NCBI RefSeq assembly: GCF_037080055.1
Contig: NZ_JBAOJI010000008.1
Span: 1 to 64,000, forward strand
Reading direction: 5' to 3'
DNA length: 64,000 bases
Source: Halovenus sp037080055
GTDB lineage: Archaea; Halobacteriota; Halobacteria; Halobacteriales; Haloarculaceae
Within the stretch, counting starts at the first letter, position 1; each line of letters begins with the position of its first letter. The notes beneath the pieces are model-generated. The model made no database searches. It had not been told where the DNA came from and saw only the letters and a list, made by a program, of their open reading frames with translations. Position numbers and translations under genes: made by a program. This document shows positions 17,026 to 25,842 of this stretch, in pieces.

Positions 17026-17724
17026 TCACGAACGCATCGCGGCGAGAATCGATCGGACGCTCTCGGCGCCGTTTTCCACGAAAGCGACGGGGAACGTCCA
17101 CCGCGCGTCGTCGAGCGCCTCCCGGAGCGCGCTGCCCGGATGGTCGGTAATCCCGGGACCGTGACCGACGAGAATTCGTTCGGGGTCGAGCCCAGCCAGT
17201 TCTGTCGGCGGCTGGAGCCGCCGGAATGCTTCGAGTCCGAGTCGCTCGTCACCGACGCGGAAACTCTCGACTGTGCCGAGCGAATCGGAGGCGATCAGCG
17301 TCCCGCTGGGCTCGTGATACCAGAAGACTTCTTCCCAGTTGGGGAACGGCCGGCAGGGGAGCACACGAAACTCCGCGGCTGGCGAGAAGGTGTACTGCTC
17401 GACGGGCGCGTCGATCAGCGAGTCGACACGGCTCATCCACTCGGGGACGTAGACGGGCACGTCGTGGCGGCGGGCGAACAGGCCAGCGTCGCGGGCGTGC
17501 CAGCAGGACAGCACCGCGACGCCGGCAACGTCACCGAGCGGTGCAATTCGTTCCTCGACGTTCGGCGCATCGAGCGGGTCGAGTAGCCAGACGCCGTCGG
17601 TCGTGCTGATGGCGTGACTGCTTCGCTGTCCTTTCTCTTCGGGGTGAGCGATCCAGCTGAGTCCACCCTCCCACTCGACTGTGACGCGCGCGCCATCCGA
17701 TTCCCCGCGGTCGAACACGGACAT
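17026..17724 (-). CDS. metallo-beta-lactamase-fold-like protein, metal site degenerate
   Basis: This 232-residue protein has the strand pattern of a beta-lactamase-fold hydrolase: GVWLLDPLDAPN, VAVLSCWHARDAGLF, GTLIASDSLGTV and ILVGHGPGI. The HxHxDH zinc motif is missing; only WHARD occupies that place. It may bind fewer metals or be non-catalytic. It has no signal peptide. It is convergent with the frameshifted stress-protein gene and follows the GMP synthase subunit on the same strand, about 50 bases away. Confidence 0.65.
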   Translation of the reverse strand: MSVFDRGESDGARVTVEWEGGLSWIAHPEEKGQRSSHAISTTDGVWLLDPLDAPNVEERIAPLGDVAGVAVLSCWHARDAGLFARRHDVPVYVPEWMSRVDSLIDAPVEQYTFSPAAEFRVLPCRPFPNWEEVFWYHEPSGTLIASDSLGTVESFRVGDERLGLEAFRRLQPPTELAGLDPERILVGHGPGITDHPGSALREALDDARWTFPVAFVENGAESVRSILAAMRS

Positions 17725-17775
17725 GAGCGTACCGAATGACTCGGAGAAAATAGAACTACGGGAAATCCGCTGGAC

Positions 17776-18324
17776 TCACTCGCAGATGGTCAGGAAATTC
17801 TCGAAGACAGCTTCACCCTCTTCGGTGTGAGCGACTTCGGGGTGCCACTGGACGCCGTAGAGGTCGCGGTCGGTGTTGCTCATCGCCTCGACACCACAGA
17901 CATCGCTGCGTGCGGTGCGCTCGAATCTGTCGGGGACGACTTTTACTTCGTCGGCGTGGCTAGCCCACACGCGGGTTTCCGGAGCGAGCGAACCAACGAG
18001 GGGATCATTCTCGCCGGTGATGTCGACGGTCACGTCGGCATAGCCACCGTACTCGCCGCCACCAACCTCACCGCCAAGTTCGTCGGCGATGATCTGCATC
18101 CCGAGACAGATGCCGAAAACGGGAATGTCGAGGTCGAGGTACTCCGGACAGTTCCCGATACGGTCGATGGAGGGGCCCCCGGAGAGCACGAGGCCGTCGG
18201 CGTCAATTTCTTCTGGCGGGGTGTCGTTGTCGATCAGGTCGACATCGACGCCCATGTCGCGCAGTGCACGCTGTTCGAGATGCGTGAACTGGCCGTGGTT
18301 GTCGATTACGTCGATTCGTGTCAT
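17776..18324 (-). CDS. guaA: GMP synthase, glutamine amidotransferase subunit A
   Basis: This 182-residue class I glutaminase has the nucleophile Cys in FGICLGMQII (about residue 75), SGGPSIDR, and the His-Glu pair in VQWHPEVAHTEEG near the C-terminus. Archaea encode the glutaminase and the ATP-pyrophosphatase of GMP synthase as separate genes; this length fits the separate subunit. It supplies ammonia to convert XMP to GMP in the cytoplasm. The synthetase subunit is not in the window. ATG at 18324 is the only good start. Confidence 0.92.
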   Translation of the reverse strand: MTRIDVIDNHGQFTHLEQRALRDMGVDVDLIDNDTPPEEIDADGLVLSGGPSIDRIGNCPEYLDLDIPVFGICLGMQIIADELGGEVGGGEYGGYADVTVDITGENDPLVGSLAPETRVWASHADEVKVVPDRFERTARSDVCGVEAMSNTDRDLYGVQWHPEVAHTEEGEAVFENFLTICE

Positions 18325-18396
18325 TGCTCCATCGTAGCAGACTGGCTCATTTATGTCTCGCGTTCTCTGGTCGACAAAAAATCAGGAAAGAACCAT

Positions 18397-18555
18397 TCAG
18401 AGGCCGACGCGAGCGGTTAGCTCACAGTCGTCACACCGTAGTTCGACCGACCCGTCGTCGAACCGGGGACCACGGACGACATCGCGGGAACCGCACTCGG
18501 GGCAACTAAGCCACTCGTAGATTGATTTCGATTCGCGTTGTGGAGTGGAGGACAT
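18397..18555 (-). CDS. 52-residue zinc-ribbon microprotein
   Basis: A small frame on the minus strand encodes MSSTPQRESKSIYEWLSCPE and continues to 52 residues. Cys18-x2-Cys21 (SCPECGS) and Cys41-x2-Cys44 (RCDDCEL) form a four-cysteine zinc ribbon. It lies 72 bases upstream of guaA on the same strand. Such one-domain zinc ribbons are abundant in haloarchaea and mostly uncharacterised. The paired CxxC motifs and normal codon use make it likely to be real. Confidence 0.7.
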   Translation of the reverse strand: MSSTPQRESKSIYEWLSCPECGSRDVVRGPRFDDGSVELRCDDCELTARVGL

Positions 18556-18632
18556 ATCTACCGGTAAGATACAGAGCTATATCAACGACGGGGCTGATAT
18601 CCAAAATCTGAAATCGGATCGGGTCTAGATAA

Positions 18633-20273
18633 TCAAAATCCGGCGACTTGCCCGTCCTTTCGTGGCTCCGTTGCGCCCGAAAGCACGTCACCGTTCTTGC
18701 GGGTCGCTTCGGCCCCGCCGAACTGCAGCGGCGGGAGAATCCGCACGTCGTGGCCCTTCCGGGCGAGTTTCGAGGCGATCCCGTCGGCCATCCGTTCTTC
18801 CAGCGCAACCGAACCGTCGGCCCGGTACCGCCAGCGCGGTGCGTCCAGCGCGGCCTGCAGCGGCATCTCGTAATCGATCATATTGGCGAGCGTCTGGACG
18901 TGACCCTGCGGTTGCATGTACCCGCCCATCACGCCGAAGGACATCCAATCGTCCTCGCCAAAGTGTGCGAGGCCGGGAATCAGGGTGTGGAACGGTCGCT
19001 TGCCGGGTTCGAGGCTGTTCGGAACGTCGCCGTCGAGTGAGAAGGAAGCCCCGCGATTCTGAAGGGCGATACCAGTCTCACCCGCGACGACGCCGCTGCC
19101 GAAGCCAGCGAATCGGGAGTTGATATACGAGACGACGTTGCCCTCGTCGTCGGCGACGGTCAGCAGCACTGTATCGGCATCTTCGCCGGCCGAGTCCGGC
19201 GTTCCGACCTCAACGTCTGTCAGCACGTCGTCATCGGAATACTCTGCTGCGCGCTCGCGTGCGTAAGACTTCGATTGCAGCGGCGGCACATCCTCGAATT
19301 CGGGGTCGGTGATGTAGTGATGGCCGTCGGTGAACGCCAGTTTCATCGCCTCGACGAAGGCGTGGACTCGCTCGGGTGATTCGTAGGGATGCTCGCCGGC
19401 ACCGATCTCCTCGGCGATATTGAGCGCTTCCAGGGCGATCTGTCCCTGATTGTTCGCGCCTAACTCGAAGATTTCGACGCCGTTGTAGGTCGTCGAGACG
19501 GGATCGAGCCACTCGACTTCGAAGTCGGAGAGGTCGTCGGTCGTCATGAATCCGCCCTTGGACTGAATCTCCTCGGCGATGGCCTCGCCAATCTCGCCCT
19601 CGTAGACGACATCTGCGCCCTCCTCGGCGATGCGTTCGAGCGATTCCCCCAGTCGCGGCAGCGTGACGTACTGGCCGGGGTCGGGTGCTTCGCCGTCGAA
19701 GAGGTATGCCTCACGCGCGTGCTCGTCAGCGAATAGCTCCTCGCCGTGCTGCCACTGCGCCGAGACAACCTCGGTGACGGGATAGCCCGCGGTAGCGTAC
19801 TCGATGGCTGGCTGCAGGACATCGCCGAGTCCGAAGCGGCCGTGTTTCCGGACTGTCGCCTCCCACCCGCGGGCCGTGCCGGGGACGGTGACGGTGTGCG
19901 GGCCCTGGTCAGGCATCGTGACTCCCTCCCGTGTGCGGTCGGTCCCGTAGACTGTCTCCGCGTCTTCGTCGACGGCCGCCCGGACTTTTTCGCGGGTCGC
20001 ACCCTCGGGTGCGTGGCCGCAGGCGCGCATGCCGCCGACTTCGCCGTCGGCGGTGCGGTAGCAGGCGAAGACATCGCCGCCGAGACCCGTGCTCGTCGGT
20101 TCGACGACGTTCAGCGCCGCCGCGGTGGCGACGGCGGCGTCGAAGGCGTTGCCGCCATCGCGGAGAATCTCGACGCCCGCCTCTGCAGCGAGCGGTTGGC
20201 TCGTCGCGACGACACCGTTCGGTGCGTACACTGTCGACCGGCGCGATCCGTATCGATCCAGATCGGGTTCCAT
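18633..20273 (-). CDS. ggt: gamma-glutamyltransferase
   Basis: This 546-residue protein is an Ntn hydrolase precursor. The N-terminal half has GGNAFDAAVATAAALNVVEP and TGLGGDVFA, the fingerprints of the family. The self-cleavage region carries the threonine in DADTVLLTVADDEGNVVSYI (about residues 375-394), and PFHTLIPGL and MGGYMQPQGH follow. No signal peptide is visible, so it is probably cytoplasmic, as in other haloarchaea. It acts on gamma-glutamylcysteine or related thiols and peptides; haloarchaea use gamma-glutamylcysteine rather than glutathione (known). No neighbour fixes the substrate. Confidence 0.93.
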   Translation of the reverse strand: MEPDLDRYGSRRSTVYAPNGVVATSQPLAAEAGVEILRDGGNAFDAAVATAAALNVVEPTSTGLGGDVFACYRTADGEVGGMRACGHAPEGATREKVRAAVDEDAETVYGTDRTREGVTMPDQGPHTVTVPGTARGWEATVRKHGRFGLGDVLQPAIEYATAGYPVTEVVSAQWQHGEELFADEHAREAYLFDGEAPDPGQYVTLPRLGESLERIAEEGADVVYEGEIGEAIAEEIQSKGGFMTTDDLSDFEVEWLDPVSTTYNGVEIFELGANNQGQIALEALNIAEEIGAGEHPYESPERVHAFVEAMKLAFTDGHHYITDPEFEDVPPLQSKSYARERAAEYSDDDVLTDVEVGTPDSAGEDADTVLLTVADDEGNVVSYINSRFAGFGSGVVAGETGIALQNRGASFSLDGDVPNSLEPGKRPFHTLIPGLAHFGEDDWMSFGVMGGYMQPQGHVQTLANMIDYEMPLQAALDAPRWRYRADGSVALEERMADGIASKLARKGHDVRILPPLQFGGAEATRKNGDVLSGATEPRKDGQVAGF

Positions 20274-20342
20274 ACGCTCCGTTCGGCGTCGTCGTTCAAA
20301 CCGTTTTGTCCGACTCCGCTAACAGATCCCCCGAGATGACCG

Positions 20343-20900
20343 TCACGAGTCAGGATCGTACCGCTCGGCAGCCGTCTCGAAGGACAATTCATCTTGTTGG
20401 CGGGCCTTCCGATTTTCCTGCTGGGCAATCGCCTCGGGGTCGGGGCTGGCGTCGTCGTCGATCCGCGCCCACGACTCGTGGACGTTCGCGTGACACCACC
20501 GACACAGCGAGACAGTGATTTCGTGAGAGGGGTCGCCGCTGCCCTCCCGAGAGGAGTCAGCGTACGAGAGGTGGTGTTCCTCCAGAAGGGGGCGCTCGTC
20601 GTCGTGGGCCATCCGCTGTTCGGTCAGCCCACAGCGGATGCATTCGTCGTCGGTGTTACGCGCCCGAAAGTGCGGGCAGTCCTGCCAGTCCCACGGACCA
20701 GTCAGCCCCTCTTCGTCCGTCTCGCCGGCGACGGGACACTGAAAATCATCGCTTCGCAGGTCGCTGGAAAACTGCGGATCCCGATCACCATATTCGACCG
20801 CGAACCGGCATTTTCCCTCGTCGGTCAGATGATCACAGCGCTCGACGAACCGGTAGGGATCGTCGACCCCGACCGACGTGCCCGACTCGGTCTTTTCCAT
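20343..20900 (-). CDS. HNH-like zinc-binding protein
   Basis: This 185-residue protein has an N-terminal Cys-rich part (CDHLTDEGKC, CPVAGE, CPHFRA, CIRCGL) and a C-terminal HNH-like core: EEHHLSYAD followed by LCRWCHANVHESW. The pattern fits an HNH/His-Me endonuclease fold with structural zincs. It may be a nuclease, but the second catalytic His and metal site are not certain from reading. ATG 20900 is chosen over the TTG at 20915. It is divergent from the DUF192 gene at 21009. Confidence 0.7.
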   Translation of the reverse strand: MEKTESGTSVGVDDPYRFVERCDHLTDEGKCRFAVEYGDRDPQFSSDLRSDDFQCPVAGETDEEGLTGPWDWQDCPHFRARNTDDECIRCGLTEQRMAHDDERPLLEEHHLSYADSSREGSGDPSHEITVSLCRWCHANVHESWARIDDDASPDPEAIAQQENRKARQQDELSFETAAERYDPDS

Positions 20901-21008
20901 ATCTCCGTTTGGCAAGCGTCCCGCTTAGTACTTCTGTGGCCGGGCGGTTGCTGGCGTTGCGACGGGATTCGGAGACAGACTTTTTTCCCGACGGTGTGAG
21001 GGTGGGGT

Positions 21009-21425
21009 ATGGCCGGTGAGTACGTCGTCCACGACCAGGAGGACACATTGGGAGACGGTGAGTCGGAGCCCCGAATACTCGCGAAAGATGTCGAGGTTGC
21101 CGATTCGGCCCTGTCCCAGATGCGTGGACTGATGTTTCGCTCGGAGATTCCCGAGGCGCTCGTCATGGAAGTCGGCGGTGGCTTTTCGCTGACCGGCGGC
21201 CCGCCGCGGCAGTTCGTCCACATGCTCTTTGTCAAACACGCACTGGACGTGATCTGGCTGGCCGACGACGAGGTGCGAAAAGTCGCCCGGATGCACCCGT
21301 GGCGCAGCGTCGGCATGGCCAAGGCAGACCGCATCCTCGAACTGCCGGCGGGGACGGCGGATGAGGTCGAAGTCGGCGATACTGTCCGGATCGTCGACGA
21401 AGAAGAAGTCGAGAATCAGCAGTGA
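21009..21425 (+). CDS. DUF192 family protein
   Basis: This 138-residue protein has the core of the DUF192 family: SQMRGLMFRSEIPEALVMEV, FVHMLFVKHALDVIWL and RILELPAGTADE. Family members are small beta-barrel proteins of unknown biochemical role, often near membrane or secretion genes. No signal peptide is visible. It is divergent from the HNH-like gene and about 140 bases before the LeuA-family gene. Confidence 0.88.
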   Translation: MAGEYVVHDQEDTLGDGESEPRILAKDVEVADSALSQMRGLMFRSEIPEALVMEVGGGFSLTGGPPRQFVHMLFVKHALDVIWLADDEVRKVARMHPWRSVGMAKADRILELPAGTADEVEVGDTVRIVDEEEVENQQ

Positions 21426-21532
21426 TCAGCCGAGAAGTTGACCGGGGCAGTGAGTCGAGACAGACAGAGACGGTCGGGACAAAAAGAACCGTTCTATCCC
21501 GGCGGGAACTGCAAAAGTCAGGTTTATACGGC

Positions 21533-21568
21533 TGCACACCGCCAGACACAACCAGGGTAACATGACCC
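21533..21568 (+). promoter_or_regulatory. TATA promoter of the LeuA-family gene
   Basis: TTTATA lies at 21533-21538, preceded by purines typical of a BRE. Transcription should start near 21560, leaving almost no 5' leader before either the ATG at 21562 (a short out-of-frame ORF) or the gene's GTG at 21569. Confidence 0.5.
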
Positions 21569-23107
21569 GTGATCGATTTATTCGGGGGCCACCCCGAAAC
21601 TAACTCACTCTCCGACGCTTCCGACGTACAGTTCCTCGATACGACGCTCCGGGATGGCGAACAAGCCCCTGGTATCTCGCTCACCCCGGACGAGAAAGCA
21701 CGTATCGCTCGCAAACTCGACGATGCGGCTATCGATGTAATAGAGGCCGGCAGCGCCTGCACAGGGGCGGGCGAACGCGAGACGATCCAGCGCGTCACCG
21801 ATCTGGATCTGTCGGCGACAGTGACAAGTTTCTGTCGCGGCATCCAGAACGACATCGATCTGGCGATGGACTGTGGCGTCGACGGGATCAACCTCGTCGT
21901 GCCGGCCAGCGACAAGCACGTCGAAGAGAAAGTCGGGACGACGCCCGAAGAGAACGTCGCGAACACGGCCAAACTCGTCGAGTACGCGAAAGACCACGAC
22001 CTCTGGGTGGAGGTCATCGGCGAGGACGGCTCTCGGGCTGACCTCGACTATCTCGAAGAGTTGATGGCCGCGGCGTTAGACGCCGGCGCGGATCGGGTCT
22101 GCTACGCCGACACCGTCGGCCACGCGACCCCAGATCGCACGCTGGAGGTCGTCTCCACGCTTGCCGACCTAGGACCGACGAGCACCCACACCCACGATGA
22201 TCTGGGGCTGGCGGTCACCAACGCCTTGGTCTCGATCGCCGCGGGTGCGGATCTCGTCCACGGCACCATCAACGGCATCGGCGAGCGGGCGGGCAACGTC
22301 GCCTTAGAAGAGGTCGCCATCGCGCTCGATCACGGCTACGGCGTCGAGACGATGAACCTCGAAGCGGTCCACGAACTCGCCCAACTGGTCGCCAACAAGA
22401 CGGGCATTCCGCTGGCCCCGAACAAGGCGGTCGTCGGGCAGAATGCCTTCACCCACGAATCGGGCATTCACACCGACGGCACGCTCAAAGACGACGCTAT
22501 GTACGAGCCGTACCCACCCGAGAAGGTGGGCCGAAAACGGCGGCTCGCACTCGGCAAACACGCCGGCCGGGCGGGCGTCGAGGCGGCACTGGCGGAACAC
22601 GACATGGAGGTCAGCGACGATCAACTCTCGGAGATCGTCTCCCGAGTCAAGGAGATCGGCGACCGCGGCAAACGCGTCACCGACGCCGACCTCCTCCGGA
22701 TCGCCGAGGAGATCAGCGGCAGCGACCGCGAACAGCGCGTCGAACTGCTCGATCTGACGGCGGTCAGCGGTGTCAGCCCGCCGACGGCGAGCATCCGGCT
22801 CGAAGTCGAGGGCGAGACGCGAGAGAACGCCGCGACCGGATCCGGACCGGTCGACGCCGCGATGAACGCGGCCGTCGAGGCCCTCTCGCACGAGATCGAC
22901 GCCGCGCTAGAATCGTATCACGTCGATGCGATCACCGGCGGCACCGACGCCATCGTCACCGTCGAGGTGGAGATGTCCCGCGGCGACGACACCGTCGCAG
23001 TCTCGAAAAGCGACTCCGACATCACGCGGGCCTCGGTGACCGCGATGGTCGAAGCGATGGACCGACTCATCGAACGCGACGACGACCGGGTCATCGCCGA
23101 CGACTGA
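21569..23107 (+). CDS. leuA: LeuA family: 2-isopropylmalate or (R)-citramalate synthase
   Basis: This 512-residue protein carries the HMGL-like barrel motifs of the family: FLDTTLRDGEQAPGISL (about residues 21-37), VCYADTVGHATPD, THTHDDLGLAVTNAL with metal-binding His residues, and GIGERAGNVALEE. The C-terminal regulatory LeuA dimer domain is present (about 385-500), so feedback control by leucine or isoleucine is expected. The reaction condenses acetyl-CoA with a 2-oxo acid, towards leucine or isoleucine. Which acid is used cannot be read here. GTG at 21569 is assigned as start. No other branched-chain genes are adjacent. Confidence 0.88.
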   Translation: MIDLFGGHPETNSLSDASDVQFLDTTLRDGEQAPGISLTPDEKARIARKLDDAAIDVIEAGSACTGAGERETIQRVTDLDLSATVTSFCRGIQNDIDLAMDCGVDGINLVVPASDKHVEEKVGTTPEENVANTAKLVEYAKDHDLWVEVIGEDGSRADLDYLEELMAAALDAGADRVCYADTVGHATPDRTLEVVSTLADLGPTSTHTHDDLGLAVTNALVSIAAGADLVHGTINGIGERAGNVALEEVAIALDHGYGVETMNLEAVHELAQLVANKTGIPLAPNKAVVGQNAFTHESGIHTDGTLKDDAMYEPYPPEKVGRKRRLALGKHAGRAGVEAALAEHDMEVSDDQLSEIVSRVKEIGDRGKRVTDADLLRIAEEISGSDREQRVELLDLTAVSGVSPPTASIRLEVEGETRENAATGSGPVDAAMNAAVEALSHEIDAALESYHVDAITGGTDAIVTVEVEMSRGDDTVAVSKSDSDITRASVTAMVEAMDRLIERDDDRVIADD

Positions 23108-23457
23108 AACGGTCGACTCTCTCTTTTGACCGTTTTCGCGACTCGACGAGTACTGGAGAGTCCGCGCGAACGCGAGCTATCCGGCAAAATATACCTCTTT
23201 CGCCGAGCGGAATTGCGGATTCTGTCGGTCAATCGATACCGTGCCGGCATGCGGTTTGCCGAGATCTCACCAAAAGCACCGGTCATATAACGGGTATAAA
23301 AACTGTCAAGAACGGCGGCCAGTACCTGCCTCGGTTTCGGATCCGGGGCCGAATTTACCCGATAGCGAGGGTGAAAGTAGGGAGAGTGAGTAGGATCTGC
23401 TAATGTGTAGAATGAGATATGCAGGCCGAGTCGATCTCGACCGGCCGGTGAGAGCGG
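23108..23457. other. gene-free interval before the sulfite/nitrite reductase gene
   Basis: About 350 bases without a convincing ORF. A possible TATA box, GGTATAAAAA, lies at 23292-23301. This would leave a leader of about 130 bases before the ATG at 23458, unusually long for haloarchaea. No strong inverted repeat stands out. Confidence 0.4.
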
Positions 23458-25842
23458 ATGACTGATCTCTCAGTCGTGACGCCGGCGTGGCTCGACGAAC
23501 GTGAGGAGGTCACGGTCGTCGACGTTCGGGACGAGAACAGTTACGAGTCGGTCGGACACATTCCGGGCGCAGTGAACATCCCCTACGAGGCGATCCGGAA
23601 CCCCGCCGGCGGGACCGCAGGCCATCTCCCGACGCCCGCGGAGTTCGCGGGATTGTGTGCCGAGGTCGAAGTCGACGAAGAGACGCCGCTGGTCGCCTAC
23701 GACGAGGGACCGGGAGTCTACGCCGCCCGACTGTTGCTGACCGCGGCGGCCTTCGGCCACGAGGGCGACCTCTACTTACTCGACGGCGGCTACGACGACT
23801 GGAGTGATAGCTACGAGACGGAAACTGGTCCAGTGGAAGTGGACGGCAGCGCAGACTACGACGCCGACGAACCCGGCTCGCCGGTCGTCGGCCGCGAGCG
23901 CGTCGAGGCCGCAGTCGAGGACGACGAGTCAGTTCTCGTCGATACGCGCTCGGCAGCGGAGTACGACTCCGCGCACATCCCCGGCGCGGTCCAACTCGGC
24001 TGGGAAGACCTCGTTTCCGACGGCTCGCTCAAAGACCGCGAGGAGATTGAACGAATCCTCGCCGACCGCGGCCTCGATTCCGACCGCGAAATCGTGCTGT
24101 ACTGTAACACAGCCCGTCGGCTGAGCCACACCTACGCCGTCCTCTCGGAACTCGGCTACGAGCAGGTCTCTGCCTACGAGGGAAGTCTGACGGACTGGAT
24201 CCGCGAGGAGTCCGACGACTGGAGTCCGGACGGACTCGAACGGCAGGTCCGGGAGTACGCCGACGAGGGCTTCGAGGCGTTGATCGACGCCCACGGCGAG
24301 GGGATCATCGACCGGCTGAAACTGGTCGGACTGTACCACCAGAAACACCGTGGCTACTTCATGCTGCGGACGAAGGTGCCCGGCGGCGATCTGAACGCCG
24401 AACAGGCCCGCGTCATCGGCGAAGTTGCCGACGAGTTCGCCTGCGCCCCCGAGGAACACGGCGGCAGCGAGCAAAGCGCCGAGTTCGGCGACGCCTATCT
24501 CGACATCACCACTCGGCAAGATATCCAGATGCACTGGATCGAACTCGGCGACATACCGGAGATCTGGGATCGCTACGAAGCGGTCGGATTGACGACGATG
24601 CAGGCCTGTGGAAACTCGGTCCGAAACGTCGTGGCCTGCCCGGTCGCCGGCCTCGATCCAGCCGAGGAGACCGACGCCCGAGCCATCGCCGACGAGATTA
24701 CCGAACGCTTCCTCGGTGACGAGCACTACGCGAACCTGCCCCGGAAACTCAAGGTTTCGGTGACGGGCTGTCACGAGAACTGTGCCCGCGCGGAACTCAA
24801 CGATCTCGGTCTGCTGCCGGCCCGAAAAGACGGCCGCTTCGGCTTCAACGTCAAGATCGGCGGCGGCCTCTCCGACGGCCCGCGGATGGCCCGCGAACTG
24901 GATCTGTTCGTCGACCCCGACGACGTGGTCGAACTCGTCGAAGCGACGGCGGACTTCTTCATCGAGCGCGGCAGCTATCTCGACACCGCGGTCAACCGCC
25001 TGCGCTTCCTCGTCGCCGAGTTCGGCGTCGAGGCCGTCCGCGACGACCTCGAAGAGCGAGTCGGCTTCGAGTTCGAGTCCGCCGGGGAGTCACTCACCGA
25101 GCAGTACCGCGGCGACCACGTCGGCGTCCACGAGCAGGACGACGGCTGCCGCTACGTCGGGTTGAACGTCCCAGTCGGTCGGATGGGCGGCGACGAGTTC
25201 GTCGAACTTGCCGATCTCGCCGACGAATACGGCAGCGGCGAGGTGCGACTCAGCATGAACCAGAACGCCATCGTCCCCGGAATCGACGCCAAGGATGTCG
25301 ACGCGTTCCGCTCAGAGGAAGTCATCCAGCGGTACAGCCCCGATCCCGGACCGTTCACCCACGGCGTCATCGCCTGCACAGGCAAGGAGTACTGCACCTA
25401 CGGGATCATCAACACGAAGGATCGAGCGATCCGCTGGGCGCGCGAACTCGACGAGTGGTTCGAGAGCGACTACGACGGGCCGGCCGACCCCGATGTGGTG
25501 CGGGTCCATCTCTCTGGCTGTTCGGCCTCCTGTGCCCAGCCACAGATCGCAGATGTCGGACTGCGCGGCGAAGACCAGCGGACCATCGAGGGCAGCGAAC
25601 CAGCGGTCGATATCGGCCTTGGCGGCGATCTCGGCCGCGGGCAGTTCGTCGACTGGATCGCTGGCAGCCACCCCACGGAGGATCTTCCCGAGGTGGTGCG
25701 GCGCGTACTCGATACGTACGCCGCCGACAGCGACGGTGAACCGTTCAGCGTCTGGGTCGAGGAGACACCTCGCGAGCAGCTATTCAATCTCGTGACCCGG
25801 GAGACAACTGCAGGCGGACACCCAACGGAGGCTGATGACTGA
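23458..25842 (+). CDS. tandem rhodanese - siroheme sulfite/nitrite reductase fusion
   Basis: This 794-residue protein joins two families. Residues 1-265 are two rhodanese domains: the first has DEGPGVYAAR in the active-site loop (no Cys), the second has VLYCNTARRL with the catalytic Cys, the layout of thiosulfate/mercaptopyruvate sulfurtransferases. Residues about 285-790 are a siroheme reductase of the NirA/Sir type: TTRQDIQMHWI, then CTGKEYC (CX5C) and GCSASC (CX3C), the ligands for the 4Fe-4S cluster and siroheme. The CTG motif resembles nitrite reductases, while the sulfurtransferase domains suggest sulfite. The stop overlaps the FrhB-like gene by one base (TGATG). Confidence 0.85.
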   Translation: MTDLSVVTPAWLDEREEVTVVDVRDENSYESVGHIPGAVNIPYEAIRNPAGGTAGHLPTPAEFAGLCAEVEVDEETPLVAYDEGPGVYAARLLLTAAAFGHEGDLYLLDGGYDDWSDSYETETGPVEVDGSADYDADEPGSPVVGRERVEAAVEDDESVLVDTRSAAEYDSAHIPGAVQLGWEDLVSDGSLKDREEIERILADRGLDSDREIVLYCNTARRLSHTYAVLSELGYEQVSAYEGSLTDWIREESDDWSPDGLERQVREYADEGFEALIDAHGEGIIDRLKLVGLYHQKHRGYFMLRTKVPGGDLNAEQARVIGEVADEFACAPEEHGGSEQSAEFGDAYLDITTRQDIQMHWIELGDIPEIWDRYEAVGLTTMQACGNSVRNVVACPVAGLDPAEETDARAIADEITERFLGDEHYANLPRKLKVSVTGCHENCARAELNDLGLLPARKDGRFGFNVKIGGGLSDGPRMARELDLFVDPDDVVELVEATADFFIERGSYLDTAVNRLRFLVAEFGVEAVRDDLEERVGFEFESAGESLTEQYRGDHVGVHEQDDGCRYVGLNVPVGRMGGDEFVELADLADEYGSGEVRLSMNQNAIVPGIDAKDVDAFRSEEVIQRYSPDPGPFTHGVIACTGKEYCTYGIINTKDRAIRWARELDEWFESDYDGPADPDVVRVHLSGCSASCAQPQIADVGLRGEDQRTIEGSEPAVDIGLGGDLGRGQFVDWIAGSHPTEDLPEVVRRVLDTYAADSDGEPFSVWVEETPREQLFNLVTRETTAGGHPTEADD

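Noticed and set aside
22918..23286. minus-strand ORF overlapping the LeuA-family 3' end
   Set aside because: It is antisense to a well-supported gene and has no recognisable domain.
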